64,000 nt of DNA from Dysgonomonadaceae bacterium zrk40 (GCA_016916535.1 CP070276.1:1302001-1366000), one strand, 5' to 3'; shown: positions 19,089 through 28,577, counted from the first letter of the stretch. The notes: generated by a model from the sequence alone, not told the origin. Made by a program: numbers and translations.

Positions 19089-19759
19089 GGTTGCTGTTCT
19101 TTGATGACCTGCTCCGGCTGCTGTTTCTTTTGAAGAGCCAATGTTGTATCGGCATTCTGTTGCAATGAGTCTTCTACCGGATTCTCGGTAAAGGGGAGCT
19201 TCCCATCATGTGGGCGAAATATGCGGTAGTCTGTCATAGACTGATTTGACTCAAAGCCATATCCCTTAATCTCAGTCACACCTCGTTTAATCACAATATA
19301 ACTTTCGGAGTAAACCTTTTCGTTCTTCTGATCCCAGAACAGCTCCTCACTGTCGAAGACCTCACCCCTCATGTTTTCCACATGCACATTTTTCTTCAAC
19401 TGCCAGAGATCCTTCTTGCTGAAATACCAGGCAGTGTCAGCCATAACTGTTGCCTCGATACTAAAGTCTGGTGTAAACCGCTCAAGATATATCCCTTGTG
19501 GGAAAAACCAGTAAGGTTCGGTGGCCTTGTCAAACACACGCCACTCATCAGCAACCAACTTATAACGTGTTATTCCCGAATCGGAAATCAACGTGGTAAC
19601 TGAATCGGTGACCATGGTAGGCACCTGTTCAGGATCGTAGCTGAAGGGCACTAGATTCTCGTCTTTCTCTTTGCAGGAAACAAAAAAAAGCGACATAACA
19701 ACCATTGCTACAATGGTTGTTATGCGCCATATAAATATATTGTGTTGTTTCTTCAACAC
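19085..19759 (-). CDS. lptC: LPS export ABC transporter periplasmic protein LptC
   Basis: A 224-residue LptC-family protein. It has a lipoprotein-like N-terminus (hydrophobic residues about 12-26, ending FFVSCKEKD), then an LptC-type beta-jellyroll with EWRVFDKATEPYWFFPQGIYLE, DTAWYFSKKDLWQLKKNVHVEN and EVFDSEELFWDQKNEKVYS. It should pass lipopolysaccharide from the LptBFG transporter toward LptA. The only plausible starts are GTG at 19759 or the following TTG; no ATG is suitable. It lies between the TPR gene (23 bp gap) and the gldE-like gene (4-bp overlap). Codons 12-22 form a striking hairpin, recorded separately. Confidence 0.88.
   Translation of the reverse strand: MLKKQHNIFIWRITTIVAMVVMSLFFVSCKEKDENLVPFSYDPEQVPTMVTDSVTTLISDSGITRYKLVADEWRVFDKATEPYWFFPQGIYLERFTPDFSIEATVMADTAWYFSKKDLWQLKKNVHVENMRGEVFDSEELFWDQKNEKVYSESYIVIKRGVTEIKGYGFESNQSMTDYRIFRPHDGKLPFTENPVEDSLQQNADTTLALQKKQQPEQVIKEQQP
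19694..19724. repeat. Perfect 14-bp inverted repeat inside the start of lptC
   Basis: Arms CATAACAACCATTG (19694-19707) and CAATGGTTGTTATG (19711-19724) are fully complementary around a 3-nt loop. In the mRNA they span codons about 12-22, which encode the hydrophobic signal segment. Confidence 0.9.
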
Positions 19760-19782
19760 CTATTCAATTTGAATTCTGTTTC

Positions 19783-21147
19783 TTAACGTAAACGCACCGT
19801 GGTGGATTCTCCAATCCAGCCGGGAATGTGTACTGTTTCACCCGCTTTAATGCCCATCATAAAGGCGGTCTCAGTATCCATATAAGCTGCTGAGTAGCGA
19901 TTGATCAAGCTGTTGGCTTTACCGGCCACACTAGGATCTACTGAACGTGCTTTTTGCAGTTTATCAACCGCAGCACAATAGACCAGCCCTGCCTTCTCAG
20001 GCTCAGAGAAGATGCTGTTGGCCGAGCTGGCGTAGAGCTGGGCTATCAGGACATAGGCCTCTCCGTTATTGGCATTGTACTCCAATGCATCGTAAGCAGC
20101 CGAACGGGCACGGGCAAAGTTACGCTGGTTGGAAAAGATGCCGGCAAGTTGCATCATGTAGTTCGATGACTTGCTCTTGTCAGTTTCCAGCTGAGCGGCC
20201 TCGCTGTAATACTTCACCGCTGTGTCATAATCCTTGTCACGCAAGCTCTTGTTGGCCAGACCCAGTGCAGCACTGGCAGAAGGCTCCAGAATGTGCAGAT
20301 ACTCCGATGCAGTGAAGTAAAGATCTGAATCGGTACATCCTACCGATGCAAGGGCATCGAGCACCTCGTTCAGGAACTCCTTGTTCTGCTTGTTGGGCTC
20401 CACCTTGTCGGCATAATATTCGTTGAGCGTCTTGCAGTCGCCGGCACCGCTGGCAACAAATCCTTTCACGATTCCCTCTTTCACCATTCCCAGGTAATCG
20501 GCGTTGGCCTGGTCACTACTCGACTTGTAATTGGCGATGGCCTGATCCACATATCCTACTACATTAAAATAGTCGCTGATATATTGATCCTTGTTTGAGT
20601 TGTCAACGAGGTACTGGGTCAGTGAGGCAACCATGAAGTAGGAGTAGGCATCCAGCGGATACATCTCACCCTTCATTTCATTTACCGCTTCACCCAACCA
20701 GTCGTAAACCACCTTTTGATCGGTCTTGTCACCCTTCAACTCCATATAGTCATAGGTCTTGTATGCAAGGATGGTACCCTTGGCATCATCTGAGCCAAAA
20801 TACTTCAACCGTGTGTCATAGATCTCCATCACCTTGTCAAGGTATTCCTGTTTCTTCGCTTCGTCGGTTGCGGAAGCATGAAGTGCCTTGAAAATGCGAG
20901 GTCCATAAATATAGATGTTTTTGCTCGAAGCGGGACAATTAACATAAGCCTCTGTCCAAGGTCCCAGTGCACTTTCGTAAGCTTCAGCCTTTGCTGCGGT
21001 TTGCATAAGACTTAGGTTCTCCCGGCAGCTGATACTATCCTCCCCATGTCCGTAAGGAGAGTTGACCGGATCATAGTCTGCTTTCTGGGCGCTGGCTCCT
21101 GCCACCAGCAGGAATGCCATGAAACCTGATACTAAAATTTTTTTCAT
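19783..21147 (-). CDS. Exported tetratricopeptide-repeat protein
   Basis: A 454-residue protein with a signal peptide (MKKILVSGFMAFLLVAGASA, then QKADYDPVN). The mature part is helical. Residues about 285-385 show TPR units (SAALGLANKSLRDKDYDTAVKYYSEA, SNYMMQLAGIFSNQRNFARARSAAYDALEYNANNGEAYVLIAQLY, given here as two separate stretches of the repeat). The protein should act as a periplasmic scaffold. It is conserved next to lptC in related genomes, suggesting a role in envelope assembly, but the exact function is unknown. Confidence 0.85.
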   Translation of the reverse strand: MKKILVSGFMAFLLVAGASAQKADYDPVNSPYGHGEDSISCRENLSLMQTAAKAEAYESALGPWTEAYVNCPASSKNIYIYGPRIFKALHASATDEAKKQEYLDKVMEIYDTRLKYFGSDDAKGTILAYKTYDYMELKGDKTDQKVVYDWLGEAVNEMKGEMYPLDAYSYFMVASLTQYLVDNSNKDQYISDYFNVVGYVDQAIANYKSSSDQANADYLGMVKEGIVKGFVASGAGDCKTLNEYYADKVEPNKQNKEFLNEVLDALASVGCTDSDLYFTASEYLHILEPSASAALGLANKSLRDKDYDTAVKYYSEAAQLETDKSKSSNYMMQLAGIFSNQRNFARARSAAYDALEYNANNGEAYVLIAQLYASSANSIFSEPEKAGLVYCAAVDKLQKARSVDPSVAGKANSLINRYSAAYMDTETAFMMGIKAGETVHIPGWIGESTTVRLR

Positions 21148-21261
21148 ATTCTCTGTTTGTTTAAAGTTGTTTCTACTTCCAATGGTTGAGATTTGGACGA
21201 AATGTTAAAAGGAAAGTTTAATCTGTCCCCTCACATCTACACAAATTGAGATAACGATTCA

Positions 21262-22602
21262 TCAGTTAAATTGCCGTTTAAAGAACCAAAACTCGTTAAT
21301 GTTCATGTTCAGTGAAATCTTAAACATATCCTGACTGATCATGTAGTTCGCATCCGGCTGCTGCCTTGAATAGCCGAAGCCGATGTTGAGCATGGAGACA
21401 TGACCGCTCATGTAATCACGAAAAGGCAAACCGAGACCCAGACTCACCCCATATTCACGGTAACTGCCCATACCCACGCTCAATCCACTCTCCGGATTTA
21501 CAACAGAGAAGTTGCTGTATGCATTTGAATATGAAAGCCCTCCCCTGAAACGAATGCGCTGAAAAAAGTTCTGGCTCACCGGATCAATCACATATTCCAT
21601 ACCGGTGTTGATGCGAATCACGTTGTTATACCGATTGTCTGCAGTGAGGCCATCCAGCAAGTCAGGATACTCAACTCCCTTCCACTTCTGGTAAGTGCCA
21701 TCCAGACCAAGCAGCAGACGGCCGGTGGTGTAGGTAAATCCCAGCCCGAAGGTCTCCGGCAGTTGAAACGATGCTCCCTGTATGGTATCGTTGAGTTTCT
21801 CCTGTGCAGGAGTTAGCCACGGATTCTCATAAGGATCGTCGCTGAAGAGTAAAACAGAGTGATTCACATCTGCTTTTGGCCGGATAGAAGGGGTGTAAAC
21901 AGCTCCTACTGTTATGGATCGGTTCTTTTCAAGTTCATAACGATATTGCCACCCGAAATCATACTTCAAATCACGAAGGGTATAAGAGTGCTTATCCTCA
22001 GTGACCAGGGCGGCGGTAGAGATCGGCATCACCACACTGCTGCGGGAGAAACTGCCAAAGAGGTAAGAGATGTTGACTCCGGCAGAGAAGTTCTTCACCG
22101 GCTCCCACGCAACCCCGGCATAGACCTGGGTCAAACCGCCCGTACCACGATAAGTTTCTAAATATTGCAGGTCGGAGAGTGATCGTACTCCTCCAAAGTT
22201 GTAACCTGTTTTGGAATAGGGCAACAGACCAATACTTCCTCCCACATTGCGGAGGAGCGGGAACTGCATGGCCACGTAATCGAGGTTCCCATTGTAAAAG
22301 TCTCGCTTGTTGATGCCGTCGTTCATGTGAGCCAGGTGACCTGAAACACCCATGTCGAAGATGAAGGTGAGTGAGTCCAGCTCCGAGTAGGAAGCCGGGT
22401 TGCCGGGGTTGACCTGCTGGCTGCGGCGCAACCCGTAACTGATCCCTCCCATCGCTTCTGAGGCGCCAAGTGAAGGGTTGGAAAGCAACCCGTACCCATA
22501 CCTGCTGTAGGGTGAATTGGAGCCCACTTGTTGTGCAAATATTACAACGGATATTGATAGAAAAGCGATCAGCGAAAAGATCCTTTTTTTCCTGCTATTC
22601 AT
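21262..22602 (-). CDS. Putative outer-membrane beta-barrel protein
   Basis: A 446-residue protein with a signal peptide (MNSRKKRIFSLIAFLSISVV, then IFAQQ). It begins SPYSRYGYGLLSNPSLGASEAMGG, the N-terminal plug-like signature of FadL/PorV-like Bacteroidota porins, and continues with many amphipathic strands. The last strand, LNMNINEFWFFKRQFN, ends in Asn after an aromatic. It is the promoter-proximal member of the block ending in ppiD. Candidate roles are a porin-like channel or an assembly factor; no ligand can be named. Confidence 0.8.
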   Translation of the reverse strand: MNSRKKRIFSLIAFLSISVVIFAQQVGSNSPYSRYGYGLLSNPSLGASEAMGGISYGLRRSQQVNPGNPASYSELDSLTFIFDMGVSGHLAHMNDGINKRDFYNGNLDYVAMQFPLLRNVGGSIGLLPYSKTGYNFGGVRSLSDLQYLETYRGTGGLTQVYAGVAWEPVKNFSAGVNISYLFGSFSRSSVVMPISTAALVTEDKHSYTLRDLKYDFGWQYRYELEKNRSITVGAVYTPSIRPKADVNHSVLLFSDDPYENPWLTPAQEKLNDTIQGASFQLPETFGLGFTYTTGRLLLGLDGTYQKWKGVEYPDLLDGLTADNRYNNVIRINTGMEYVIDPVSQNFFQRIRFRGGLSYSNAYSNFSVVNPESGLSVGMGSYREYGVSLGLGLPFRDYMSGHVSMLNIGFGYSRQQPDANYMISQDMFKISLNMNINEFWFFKRQFN

Positions 22603-22746
22603 TTGTTTTCGGTAGTTGAACCAGCTCGAGGCAGCTTGTTTAAAAAACTGTTTTAGAGTGCAAAGATGACATATTTTTGCGATGCCACCAACAAAACCTC
22701 TGGCTCTTGTTGTTAAAAAGATTAAAGTTTAATGTTTATAAACGAT

Positions 22747-23331
22747 TCATTCCGCCTCATTTGGAGTGGTTGTCTCCTCGTTAATGATCCTGTAACCGTT
22801 GAATGTAACCACCTCTTTGAGTCGCTTTCGTTTCTTGGGACGCAACGGTTGCAGGCTGTAGCCGATAACGATATCGAGCCATACCCTTTTGTTGCGGGGG
22901 ATGGAAAGCAACTCGCGCATCTTCGGTTCATTGAACCATCCCAGGATACAGGATCCCAATCCTTCTGCGTGCGCTGCCAGGGTGATGTGGGCCGCCAGGA
23001 TTCCCAGATCCATCTGGGCGTAATCCTTCTGCTTCACCCATCCGCCGATGCCTGAAGTGAGGTTCACCCGCTCCTCCACCAGCAGGATATGCACCGGCGC
23101 CTGTTTGGTGAAGTGGTTCATTCCCAGCGCACGGGCAGAGGTGGCATCAGCCACTTTATTCTTCAGTTCAGGGTCTTCCACCACAATCATGTGCCAGGGC
23201 TGTGCATTGCAGGCAGAGGGTGCCAGTCGTGCGGCCTCGAGGATACGTTCAATTTTCTCTTTTTCCACCGGCCGTTCCTGATCAAAAGAGCGGTCACTCT
23301 GCCGGGTGGAGACAAATTCCTGAAAATCCAT
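22747..23331 (-). CDS. Nitroreductase-family FMN oxidoreductase
   Basis: A 194-residue nitroreductase-fold protein. FVSTRQSDRSFDQERPVEKEKIERI (about 6-30) holds the FMN-phosphate Arg-x-Ser motif, RLAPSACNAQPWHMIVV (about 36-52) holds the Ser/Asn ligands, and MDLGILAAHITLAAHAEGLGSCILGWF (about 106-132) is the conserved core helix. It probably uses NAD(P)H to reduce nitro compounds or quinones; the physiological substrate cannot be read from sequence. It starts 2 bp after the ribE stop, so it is co-transcribed with a flavin-biosynthesis gene, which fits an FMN enzyme. Confidence 0.88.
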   Translation of the reverse strand: MDFQEFVSTRQSDRSFDQERPVEKEKIERILEAARLAPSACNAQPWHMIVVEDPELKNKVADATSARALGMNHFTKQAPVHILLVEERVNLTSGIGGWVKQKDYAQMDLGILAAHITLAAHAEGLGSCILGWFNEPKMRELLSIPRNKRVWLDIVIGYSLQPLRPKKRKRLKEVVTFNGYRIINEETTTPNEAE

Positions 23332-23333
23332 TA

Positions 23334-23939
23334 TTATCCGTTCAATGCCACGATGCGACTGATATACTTACCGATGATGTCGAACTCCAGGTTGACCACC
23401 GATCCATCTTTGACCTGGTGAAAGTTGGTATACTCGTAGGTATAGGGGATGATGGCCACCTTGAAGCTGTTCTCAGTAGGCTCCACCACCGTAAGGCTCA
23501 CCCCGTTCACGGTGACGGAACCCTTGTCAACGGTCAGGTAACCTTTTTTCGCCATCTCCCTGTCGAATAAATATTCAAAGGTGAAGTACCAGCTGCCATC
23601 AGCCTCCGTTACCGAGCGACAGACAGCGGTCTGATCCACATGCCCCTGCACGATGTGCCCATCGAGACGACCGTTCATCAGCATGCTGCGCTCCAGGTTT
23701 ACCTTGCTGCCCACCTCGAGCAATCCGAGGTTGGAACGCTCCAGCGTCTCACGGATGGCGGTCACGGTGTATGTGTCCCCCTCAATAGAGACCACCGTAA
23801 GGCATACTCCGTTGTGAGAGATGCTCTGGTCTACTTTCAGCTCATTGGTGAAGGAGCATTGCAGTGTGAGGTGCAGGTTCCCTTTCTCCCGGTTCAATGC
23901 GACCACCGTGGCCGCTTCTTCTACAATTCCTGAAAACAT
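23334..23939 (-). CDS. ribE: Riboflavin synthase alpha subunit
   Basis: A 201-residue protein with two tandem lumazine-binding repeats: MFSGIVEE...SISHNGVCLTVV (about 1-50) and NGRLDGHIVQGHVDQTA...VDKGSVTVNGVSLTVV (about 90-152). Both start motifs and the paired NGVCLTV/NGVSLTV motifs are intact. It converts two molecules of 6,7-dimethyl-8-ribityllumazine into riboflavin. It is followed after 2 bp by a flavin-dependent nitroreductase and preceded at 45 bp by an M13 peptidase. Confidence 0.96.
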   Translation of the reverse strand: MFSGIVEEAATVVALNREKGNLHLTLQCSFTNELKVDQSISHNGVCLTVVSIEGDTYTVTAIRETLERSNLGLLEVGSKVNLERSMLMNGRLDGHIVQGHVDQTAVCRSVTEADGSWYFTFEYLFDREMAKKGYLTVDKGSVTVNGVSLTVVEPTENSFKVAIIPYTYEYTNFHQVKDGSVVNLEFDIIGKYISRIVALNG

Positions 23940-23984
23940 ATCTGTTGATGTGATGATTCGTTGTTGTGATGATGTCGTGATATT

Positions 23985-26018
23985 TTACCAGATGGATGCA
24001 CGCTTCTCTTCCGGCAGCCATAGCGGGTCGGACGAGGTGACGTTGAATGCGTCGTACCATGCATCCACATGCGGCACTGCTCCGTCTACACGCCACCTGC
24101 CCAGTGAATGGGGATCGATCTTCGTCAGGCGCAGAATCTCGGCATCACGCACGTTGCCCGCCCAGAGAGCTGCATAGCTCAGGAAGAAACGCTGAGCCGG
24201 TGTGTAACCGTCGATGGCCTCGCCTGCGGCAGCCTGAGCTGTCTTCATGAATGCATGATAGGAAACTTGCAATCCACCCTGGTCGGCAATGTTTTCGCCC
24301 AGCGTGAAGGTGCCGTTGGCACGTACGGTGTCCAACACCGTGATCGCATCGAAGTGATCTACCAACACTCTGGCACGCTCATCAAAACGGGCGGCATCAT
24401 CGGCTGACCACCACTCTGCAAGGTTGCCTTCCTTGTCGAACTTGCGTCCCTGGTCATCAAAGCCGTGGGTCATCTCGTGACCGATCACCACGCCGATACC
24501 GCCGTAGTTAATTGCATCATCGCCATCCATGTAGAAGAAGGGAGGTTGCAGGATGCCTGCGGGGAAGCAGATCTCGTTGGAGGAGGGGTTGTAGTAGGCG
24601 TTCACCGTCTGGGGCGACATGAACCACTTGCTCTTGTCTACCGGCTGCCCCAGCTCACTGATCATCTCAGCGTATTCAAATTCGGAGGCACGGACCATGT
24701 TCTGCCAGTAGGAGCCGTCGCCTACTTCCAATGTAGTATAGTCTTTCCACTTGTCGGGATAACCAATCTTCACCGTGAAGGTAGCCAGCTTCTCATGGGC
24801 CTTGGCTTTTGTCTCGTCGCTCATCCACTCCAGCTGGCTGATGCGTTCACCCAAAGCAATTGAGAGATTGTCCACCAGGGTGAGCATCCTCTCTTTTGCC
24901 TGCGGCGGGAAGTATTGCTCCACGTAAAGTTGTCCCACCGCTTCACCGAGGGCTCCGTTCACCGCATCGATGGTCCTGCGCCAGCGGGGACGCAGCTCCT
25001 TGCTGCCGCTGAGCGTCTTGCCATAGAACTCAAAGTTGGCCTCCACGAAGGCATCGCTGAGATAACCGGCAGCTGAGTTGATCACCTTCCAGCTGAGGTA
25101 GTCCTGCAGTGACTCCAGCGGCTCCTGTTCAATAATCGTGATGGCTGCCTTCACCGGTTCGGGATGTGATACGTTGAGACTATCCAAACCGGGAGCACCC
25201 ACCTCGGTGAAGTAGAGATCCCATTGAAAGGGAGCGACCGCAGCCGGCAACTCTTCAACCTTCATCTTGTGGTAGTTAAGCTCAGGGATACGGCGCATCT
25301 CACGGGTGATGTGTGCCTTTGCAAGTGCTGTCTCTATCCGCATCACGTTTGCGGCGGCCTGTACGGCTTTGGCCTCATCATAACCGGCATTGCGAAACTG
25401 TGTTTCCATCAGGCTGACGTATGCTTCCCGCAGCGATTTTGAATGATCATCCTCCAGCAGGTAGTAGTCGCGATCACCCATACCAATGCCCGACTGATAG
25501 AGGTGGACGATGTTCATCGAGCTGTTCTTGTCGTCCGGTCCCACGGCAAAACCAAAGAAAGGGTTACCGGCAAAGCGGGCCACCTGGGCGGTAAGGCGTA
25601 TCACATCCTCTTTATCCTTTGCGGCAGCAATAGCCGCCAGTTGTGGGAGGATGGGTTCAGCACCCTGCTCATTAAGCCGGATACTGTCTGTTCCCATTCG
25701 ATAAAGATCCCCCACTTTTTGAGCGTTCGACCCTGCGGGATGTTCCTCGCTGCCAAGGGCTTCTATCAGCGACTGGATCTGTTGCTGGTTCTCCTCACGC
25801 AGCTTGTCGAACGAGCCATAGCGGGCATACTCATCGGGAATGGGGTTGGCTTGCTGCCATCCGCCCGTGGCATATTGATAGAAACTTTCTCCGGGAGATG
25901 CTGTGGTATCCATAAATGATAGATCCAGCCCCTCCGGTTGTTGCGCGCTTTTTTGCTGTGTACAGCTGATCATTGTCATTGCAGAAACGATTGTGAGTAG
26001 GTAAAATATCGGTTTCAT
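23985..26018 (-). CDS. M13-family zinc metallopeptidase lipoprotein
   Basis: A 677-residue neprilysin/PepO-like protease. The lipoprotein signal ends at MISCTQQ (Cys near 19). The M13 N-terminal domain covers about 35-420 (SFYQYATGGWQQANPIP). The catalytic domain has the zinc site GVVIGHEMTHGFDDQGRKFD (near 510), the third ligand in ENIADQGGLQ (near 575), and the C-terminal RVDGAVPHVDAWYDAFNV with the substrate-binding Arg. It should cleave peptides at the cell surface or in the periplasm. A -7 box precedes it. Length and motif set are complete. Confidence 0.95.
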   Translation of the reverse strand: MKPIFYLLTIVSAMTMISCTQQKSAQQPEGLDLSFMDTTASPGESFYQYATGGWQQANPIPDEYARYGSFDKLREENQQQIQSLIEALGSEEHPAGSNAQKVGDLYRMGTDSIRLNEQGAEPILPQLAAIAAAKDKEDVIRLTAQVARFAGNPFFGFAVGPDDKNSSMNIVHLYQSGIGMGDRDYYLLEDDHSKSLREAYVSLMETQFRNAGYDEAKAVQAAANVMRIETALAKAHITREMRRIPELNYHKMKVEELPAAVAPFQWDLYFTEVGAPGLDSLNVSHPEPVKAAITIIEQEPLESLQDYLSWKVINSAAGYLSDAFVEANFEFYGKTLSGSKELRPRWRRTIDAVNGALGEAVGQLYVEQYFPPQAKERMLTLVDNLSIALGERISQLEWMSDETKAKAHEKLATFTVKIGYPDKWKDYTTLEVGDGSYWQNMVRASEFEYAEMISELGQPVDKSKWFMSPQTVNAYYNPSSNEICFPAGILQPPFFYMDGDDAINYGGIGVVIGHEMTHGFDDQGRKFDKEGNLAEWWSADDAARFDERARVLVDHFDAITVLDTVRANGTFTLGENIADQGGLQVSYHAFMKTAQAAAGEAIDGYTPAQRFFLSYAALWAGNVRDAEILRLTKIDPHSLGRWRVDGAVPHVDAWYDAFNVTSSDPLWLPEEKRASIW

Positions 26019-26043
26019 AATAGTCCGGTATAAAGTTTGGTTA

Positions 26044-26051
26044 CAAAGTTA
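26044..26051 (-). promoter_or_regulatory. -7 promoter box for the M13 peptidase operon
   Basis: The minus strand reads TAACTTTG (TAnnTTTG), 25 bp before the ATG. It would drive peptidase, ribE and nitroreductase. Confidence 0.5.
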
Positions 26052-26073
26052 CGAAAAAAAAGGCAACGGGAAA

Positions 26074-26964
26074 TCACACTTTCAACCGCTTCAGCTCCTC
26101 GCCGATCAGTCGTTCTGTATGCTCGCTCACCGGCACCAGCGGCAATCGCACCACGTTCTGGACCATTCCCCGCTGATGAAGCAAGCTCTTCACGCCGCTG
26201 GGGTTCCCATCTACGAACATAAGGTGAAACAAGTTGTTGAAATCATCCTCCATCTGTTTGCGGGCGTTCAGGGCGTCACCGTTGAGGGCATGTTTTACCA
26301 GCCATGCCATCTTATCGGGAAAGGCATTGCCAAAGACAGAGATGACACCCACACCACCCATTGAGATCACGTCGGTTGTGACCGCATCATCACCCGAGAT
26401 CACCTGAAACCCTTCCGGTGCCTCGTCGATGATTGCTTTTATCTGATTCAGATCCCCCGAGGCCTCTTTGGTGGCAACAATATTCTTGCAATCACGCGCC
26501 AGGCGCAGTGTTGTATCGGCGCACATGTTAACGCCCGTACGTCCCGGCACATTGTAGAGTATGATCGGCAGGGGGGATGCCTGCGACAAAGTGTAAAAAT
26601 GACGGTAGAGACCCTCCTGAGTCGGTTTATTGTAATAGGGTGTTACGGAAAGGAATGCACTGATGCCGGAGATGTCACAGCTCCGCATCTCTTCTGCCAC
26701 CTCCGCGGTGTTGTTGCCCCCGACCCCTTTCACCACCGGGATACGGCCGTTCACCTTCTCCACGATGAAACGGGCTACCTCTCTCTTCTCCTGTTTAGAG
26801 AGAGTGGGAGTCTCGGCAGTGGTCCCCAGCGCCACGATATAATTGGTGCCGTTTGAGACCTGGTATTCAATTATGTTGGAGAGTGCCCCCCAATCAATGG
26901 ATCCATCATCGTTGAAAGGAGTGATCAGGGCCACTCCCAAACCCCTGAAATTGACTTTTGTCAT
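26074..26964 (-). CDS. dapA: 4-hydroxy-tetrahydrodipicolinate synthase
   Basis: A 296-residue TIM-barrel enzyme. GLGVALITPFNDDGSIDW is near residues 6-23, GTTAETPTLSKQE near 47 carries the active-site Thr pair, YYNKPTQEGLYRHF near 107 has the catalytic Tyr, and NIVATKEASGDL near 158 has the Schiff-base Lys. It condenses pyruvate and aspartate semialdehyde for diaminopimelate and lysine synthesis. I use the ATG at 26964 because it gives the standard N-terminus and lies downstream of a -7 box; the longer open frame to 27054 would start upstream of that box. Confidence 0.95.
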   Translation of the reverse strand: MTKVNFRGLGVALITPFNDDGSIDWGALSNIIEYQVSNGTNYIVALGTTAETPTLSKQEKREVARFIVEKVNGRIPVVKGVGGNNTAEVAEEMRSCDISGISAFLSVTPYYNKPTQEGLYRHFYTLSQASPLPIILYNVPGRTGVNMCADTTLRLARDCKNIVATKEASGDLNQIKAIIDEAPEGFQVISGDDAVTTDVISMGGVGVISVFGNAFPDKMAWLVKHALNGDALNARKQMEDDFNNLFHLMFVDGNPSGVKSLLHQRGMVQNVVRLPLVPVSEHTERLIGEELKRLKV

Positions 26965-27034
26965 GAAATAATTCTTTTTTCCGGCAAAATAACCCCTCAA
27001 AGAGGCTTTTTTTGAATAAAATGATTTTTCAATG

Positions 27035-27042
27035 CAAAGGTA
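27035..27042 (-). promoter_or_regulatory. -7 promoter box for dapA
   Basis: The minus strand reads TACCTTTG (TAnnTTTG). The transcript would have a leader of about 65 nt. Confidence 0.55.
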
Positions 27043-27121
27043 CACAATTTTCAAAAAGCACCACAGTGAACGGCTTAAAAAATAGATTGATTGCCATCCC
27101 AGGAGAGAGAAAATTATTCCC

Positions 27122-27129
27122 TACCTTTG
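27122..27129 (+). promoter_or_regulatory. -7 promoter box for hydG
   Basis: TACCTTTG (TAnnTTTG) lies 26 bp before a GTG and 68 bp before an ATG that could start hydG. It lies inside the longest open frame, arguing that the long frame is not the true start. Confidence 0.5.
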
Positions 27130-27155
27130 TTACAGAATCACGAAAAAAAAGCATT

Positions 27156-28577
27156 GTGAAATTCAGACCTGAATCATACCGCATACCGGATGAACCGATG
27201 AAACCTTTCATCGACCCGGAAGAGATATGGGAGCTGCTCAACCGTCCGGCTTCCAGCGACAGGGAAGTGGAGCAGGTGATAGCCCGCTCACTCGACAAAC
27301 ATCGCCTCACCCTTGCAGAAGTGGCTACCCTTCTGAATGCTGAAACACAACAGCAGACAGAGCTCATCAAAGAGGGTGCCCGTGAGCTGAAACGCAAAAT
27401 CTACGGCAACCGCGTGGTGCTCTTTGCACCTCTCTACGTAGGCAACAAATGCTCAAACGATTGTACCTATTGCGGCTTTCGCGCTTCCAACAAGGCGCAG
27501 GTGCGAAAGACACTGACCGGCAAGGAACTGGTGAAAGAGATCGAGGCCCTCGAAGATAACGGTCAGAAGAGACTGATCCTGGTTTACGGTGAGCACGCCG
27601 AGTATGATCCGGACTATATCGCGGAGACTGTTCGTACCGCCTACCGGGTGAAGAAGGGAAACGGCGAGATACGGCGGGTGAACATCAATGCCGCACCCCT
27701 CACCATCGAAGGGTTCCGCACCGTGAAGGAGGCGGGCATCGGCACCTACCAGATCTTCCAGGAGACCTACCACCCGGAGGCTTACAAACTATACCACCTG
27801 CGGGGAAAGAAAGCGGACTACGAGAACCGCCTCACCTCACTCGATAGGGCCCAGGAGGCGGGATTGGATGATGTGGGTATTGGGGCACTCTTCGGTCTCT
27901 ACGACTGGCGTTTTGAGGTGATGGCGCTGGTGCGTCACACCAATCATCTGGAGGCCTGCTACAACGTGGGACCCCATACCATCTCCTTCCCGCGCATCAA
28001 GGATGCCTCCATGCTGCACCTGGGCGACCGCTACTTCGTGTCGGATGCAGATTTCTCGCGACTGGTGGCCATCCTCCGACTGGCAGTACCCTATACCGGC
28101 ATGATCCTCACCGCACGTGAACCCGCAGCACTGCGCGACGAGCTCCTGCAGTTTGGCGTTTCACAGATTGACGGTGGCACCCGCATCGAGCTGGGGAGTT
28201 ATACCGAGAAGGAACAGCCCCACGACCTCAACAAGGGGCAGTTCATGATTCACGACGACCGCTCCCTGAATGAAATCATCGAGGAACTGCTGGCGCAGGA
28301 TATGCTGCCCTCCTTCTGTACCGCCTGTTACCGCCTGGGACGCACCGGTGAACATTTCATGGAGTTCTCGGTACCGGGCTTCATCAAACGGTTCTGTACC
28401 CCCAACGCGATGCTCACGCTGGCCGAGTACCTGGTAGATTATGCCACCGAAAAAACTGCCCGGAAGGGATGGGAGGTGATTGAACAAAACATGCATCAAC
28501 TGAATGAAAAGGTGGCAGGTGAAGTACGCGAAAGAATTGAAAAGATCAAACAGGGGGAGAGGGATTTGTATTTTTAG
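27156..28577 (+). CDS. hydG: [FeFe] hydrogenase H-cluster maturase HydG
   Basis: A radical-SAM tyrosine lyase of 473 residues from the GTG chosen here. The SAM cluster motif CSNDCTYCGFRASN (CxxxCxxC) lies near residue 95. The C-terminal cluster motif is FCTACYRLGRTGEHFMEF followed by RFCTPNA, the CxxC-x(n)-C set that holds the auxiliary [5Fe-4S] cluster. It makes the CO and CN ligands of the H-cluster from tyrosine. The frame is open from 27012, but the promoter box at 27122 and family N-termini (about 20 residues before IDPEEI) favour GTG 27156; ATG 27198 is the alternative. It heads hydG-hydF-hydE. Confidence 0.93.
   Translation: MKFRPESYRIPDEPMKPFIDPEEIWELLNRPASSDREVEQVIARSLDKHRLTLAEVATLLNAETQQQTELIKEGARELKRKIYGNRVVLFAPLYVGNKCSNDCTYCGFRASNKAQVRKTLTGKELVKEIEALEDNGQKRLILVYGEHAEYDPDYIAETVRTAYRVKKGNGEIRRVNINAAPLTIEGFRTVKEAGIGTYQIFQETYHPEAYKLYHLRGKKADYENRLTSLDRAQEAGLDDVGIGALFGLYDWRFEVMALVRHTNHLEACYNVGPHTISFPRIKDASMLHLGDRYFVSDADFSRLVAILRLAVPYTGMILTAREPAALRDELLQFGVSQIDGGTRIELGSYTEKEQPHDLNKGQFMIHDDRSLNEIIEELLAQDMLPSFCTACYRLGRTGEHFMEFSVPGFIKRFCTPNAMLTLAEYLVDYATEKTARKGWEVIEQNMHQLNEKVAGEVRERIEKIKQGERDLYF

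Noticed and set aside
27012-27155. N-terminal extension of hydG from the ATG at 27012
   Set aside because: It would start upstream of a -7 box for hydG and overlap the dapA promoter, and the extra 48 residues do not look like HydG.
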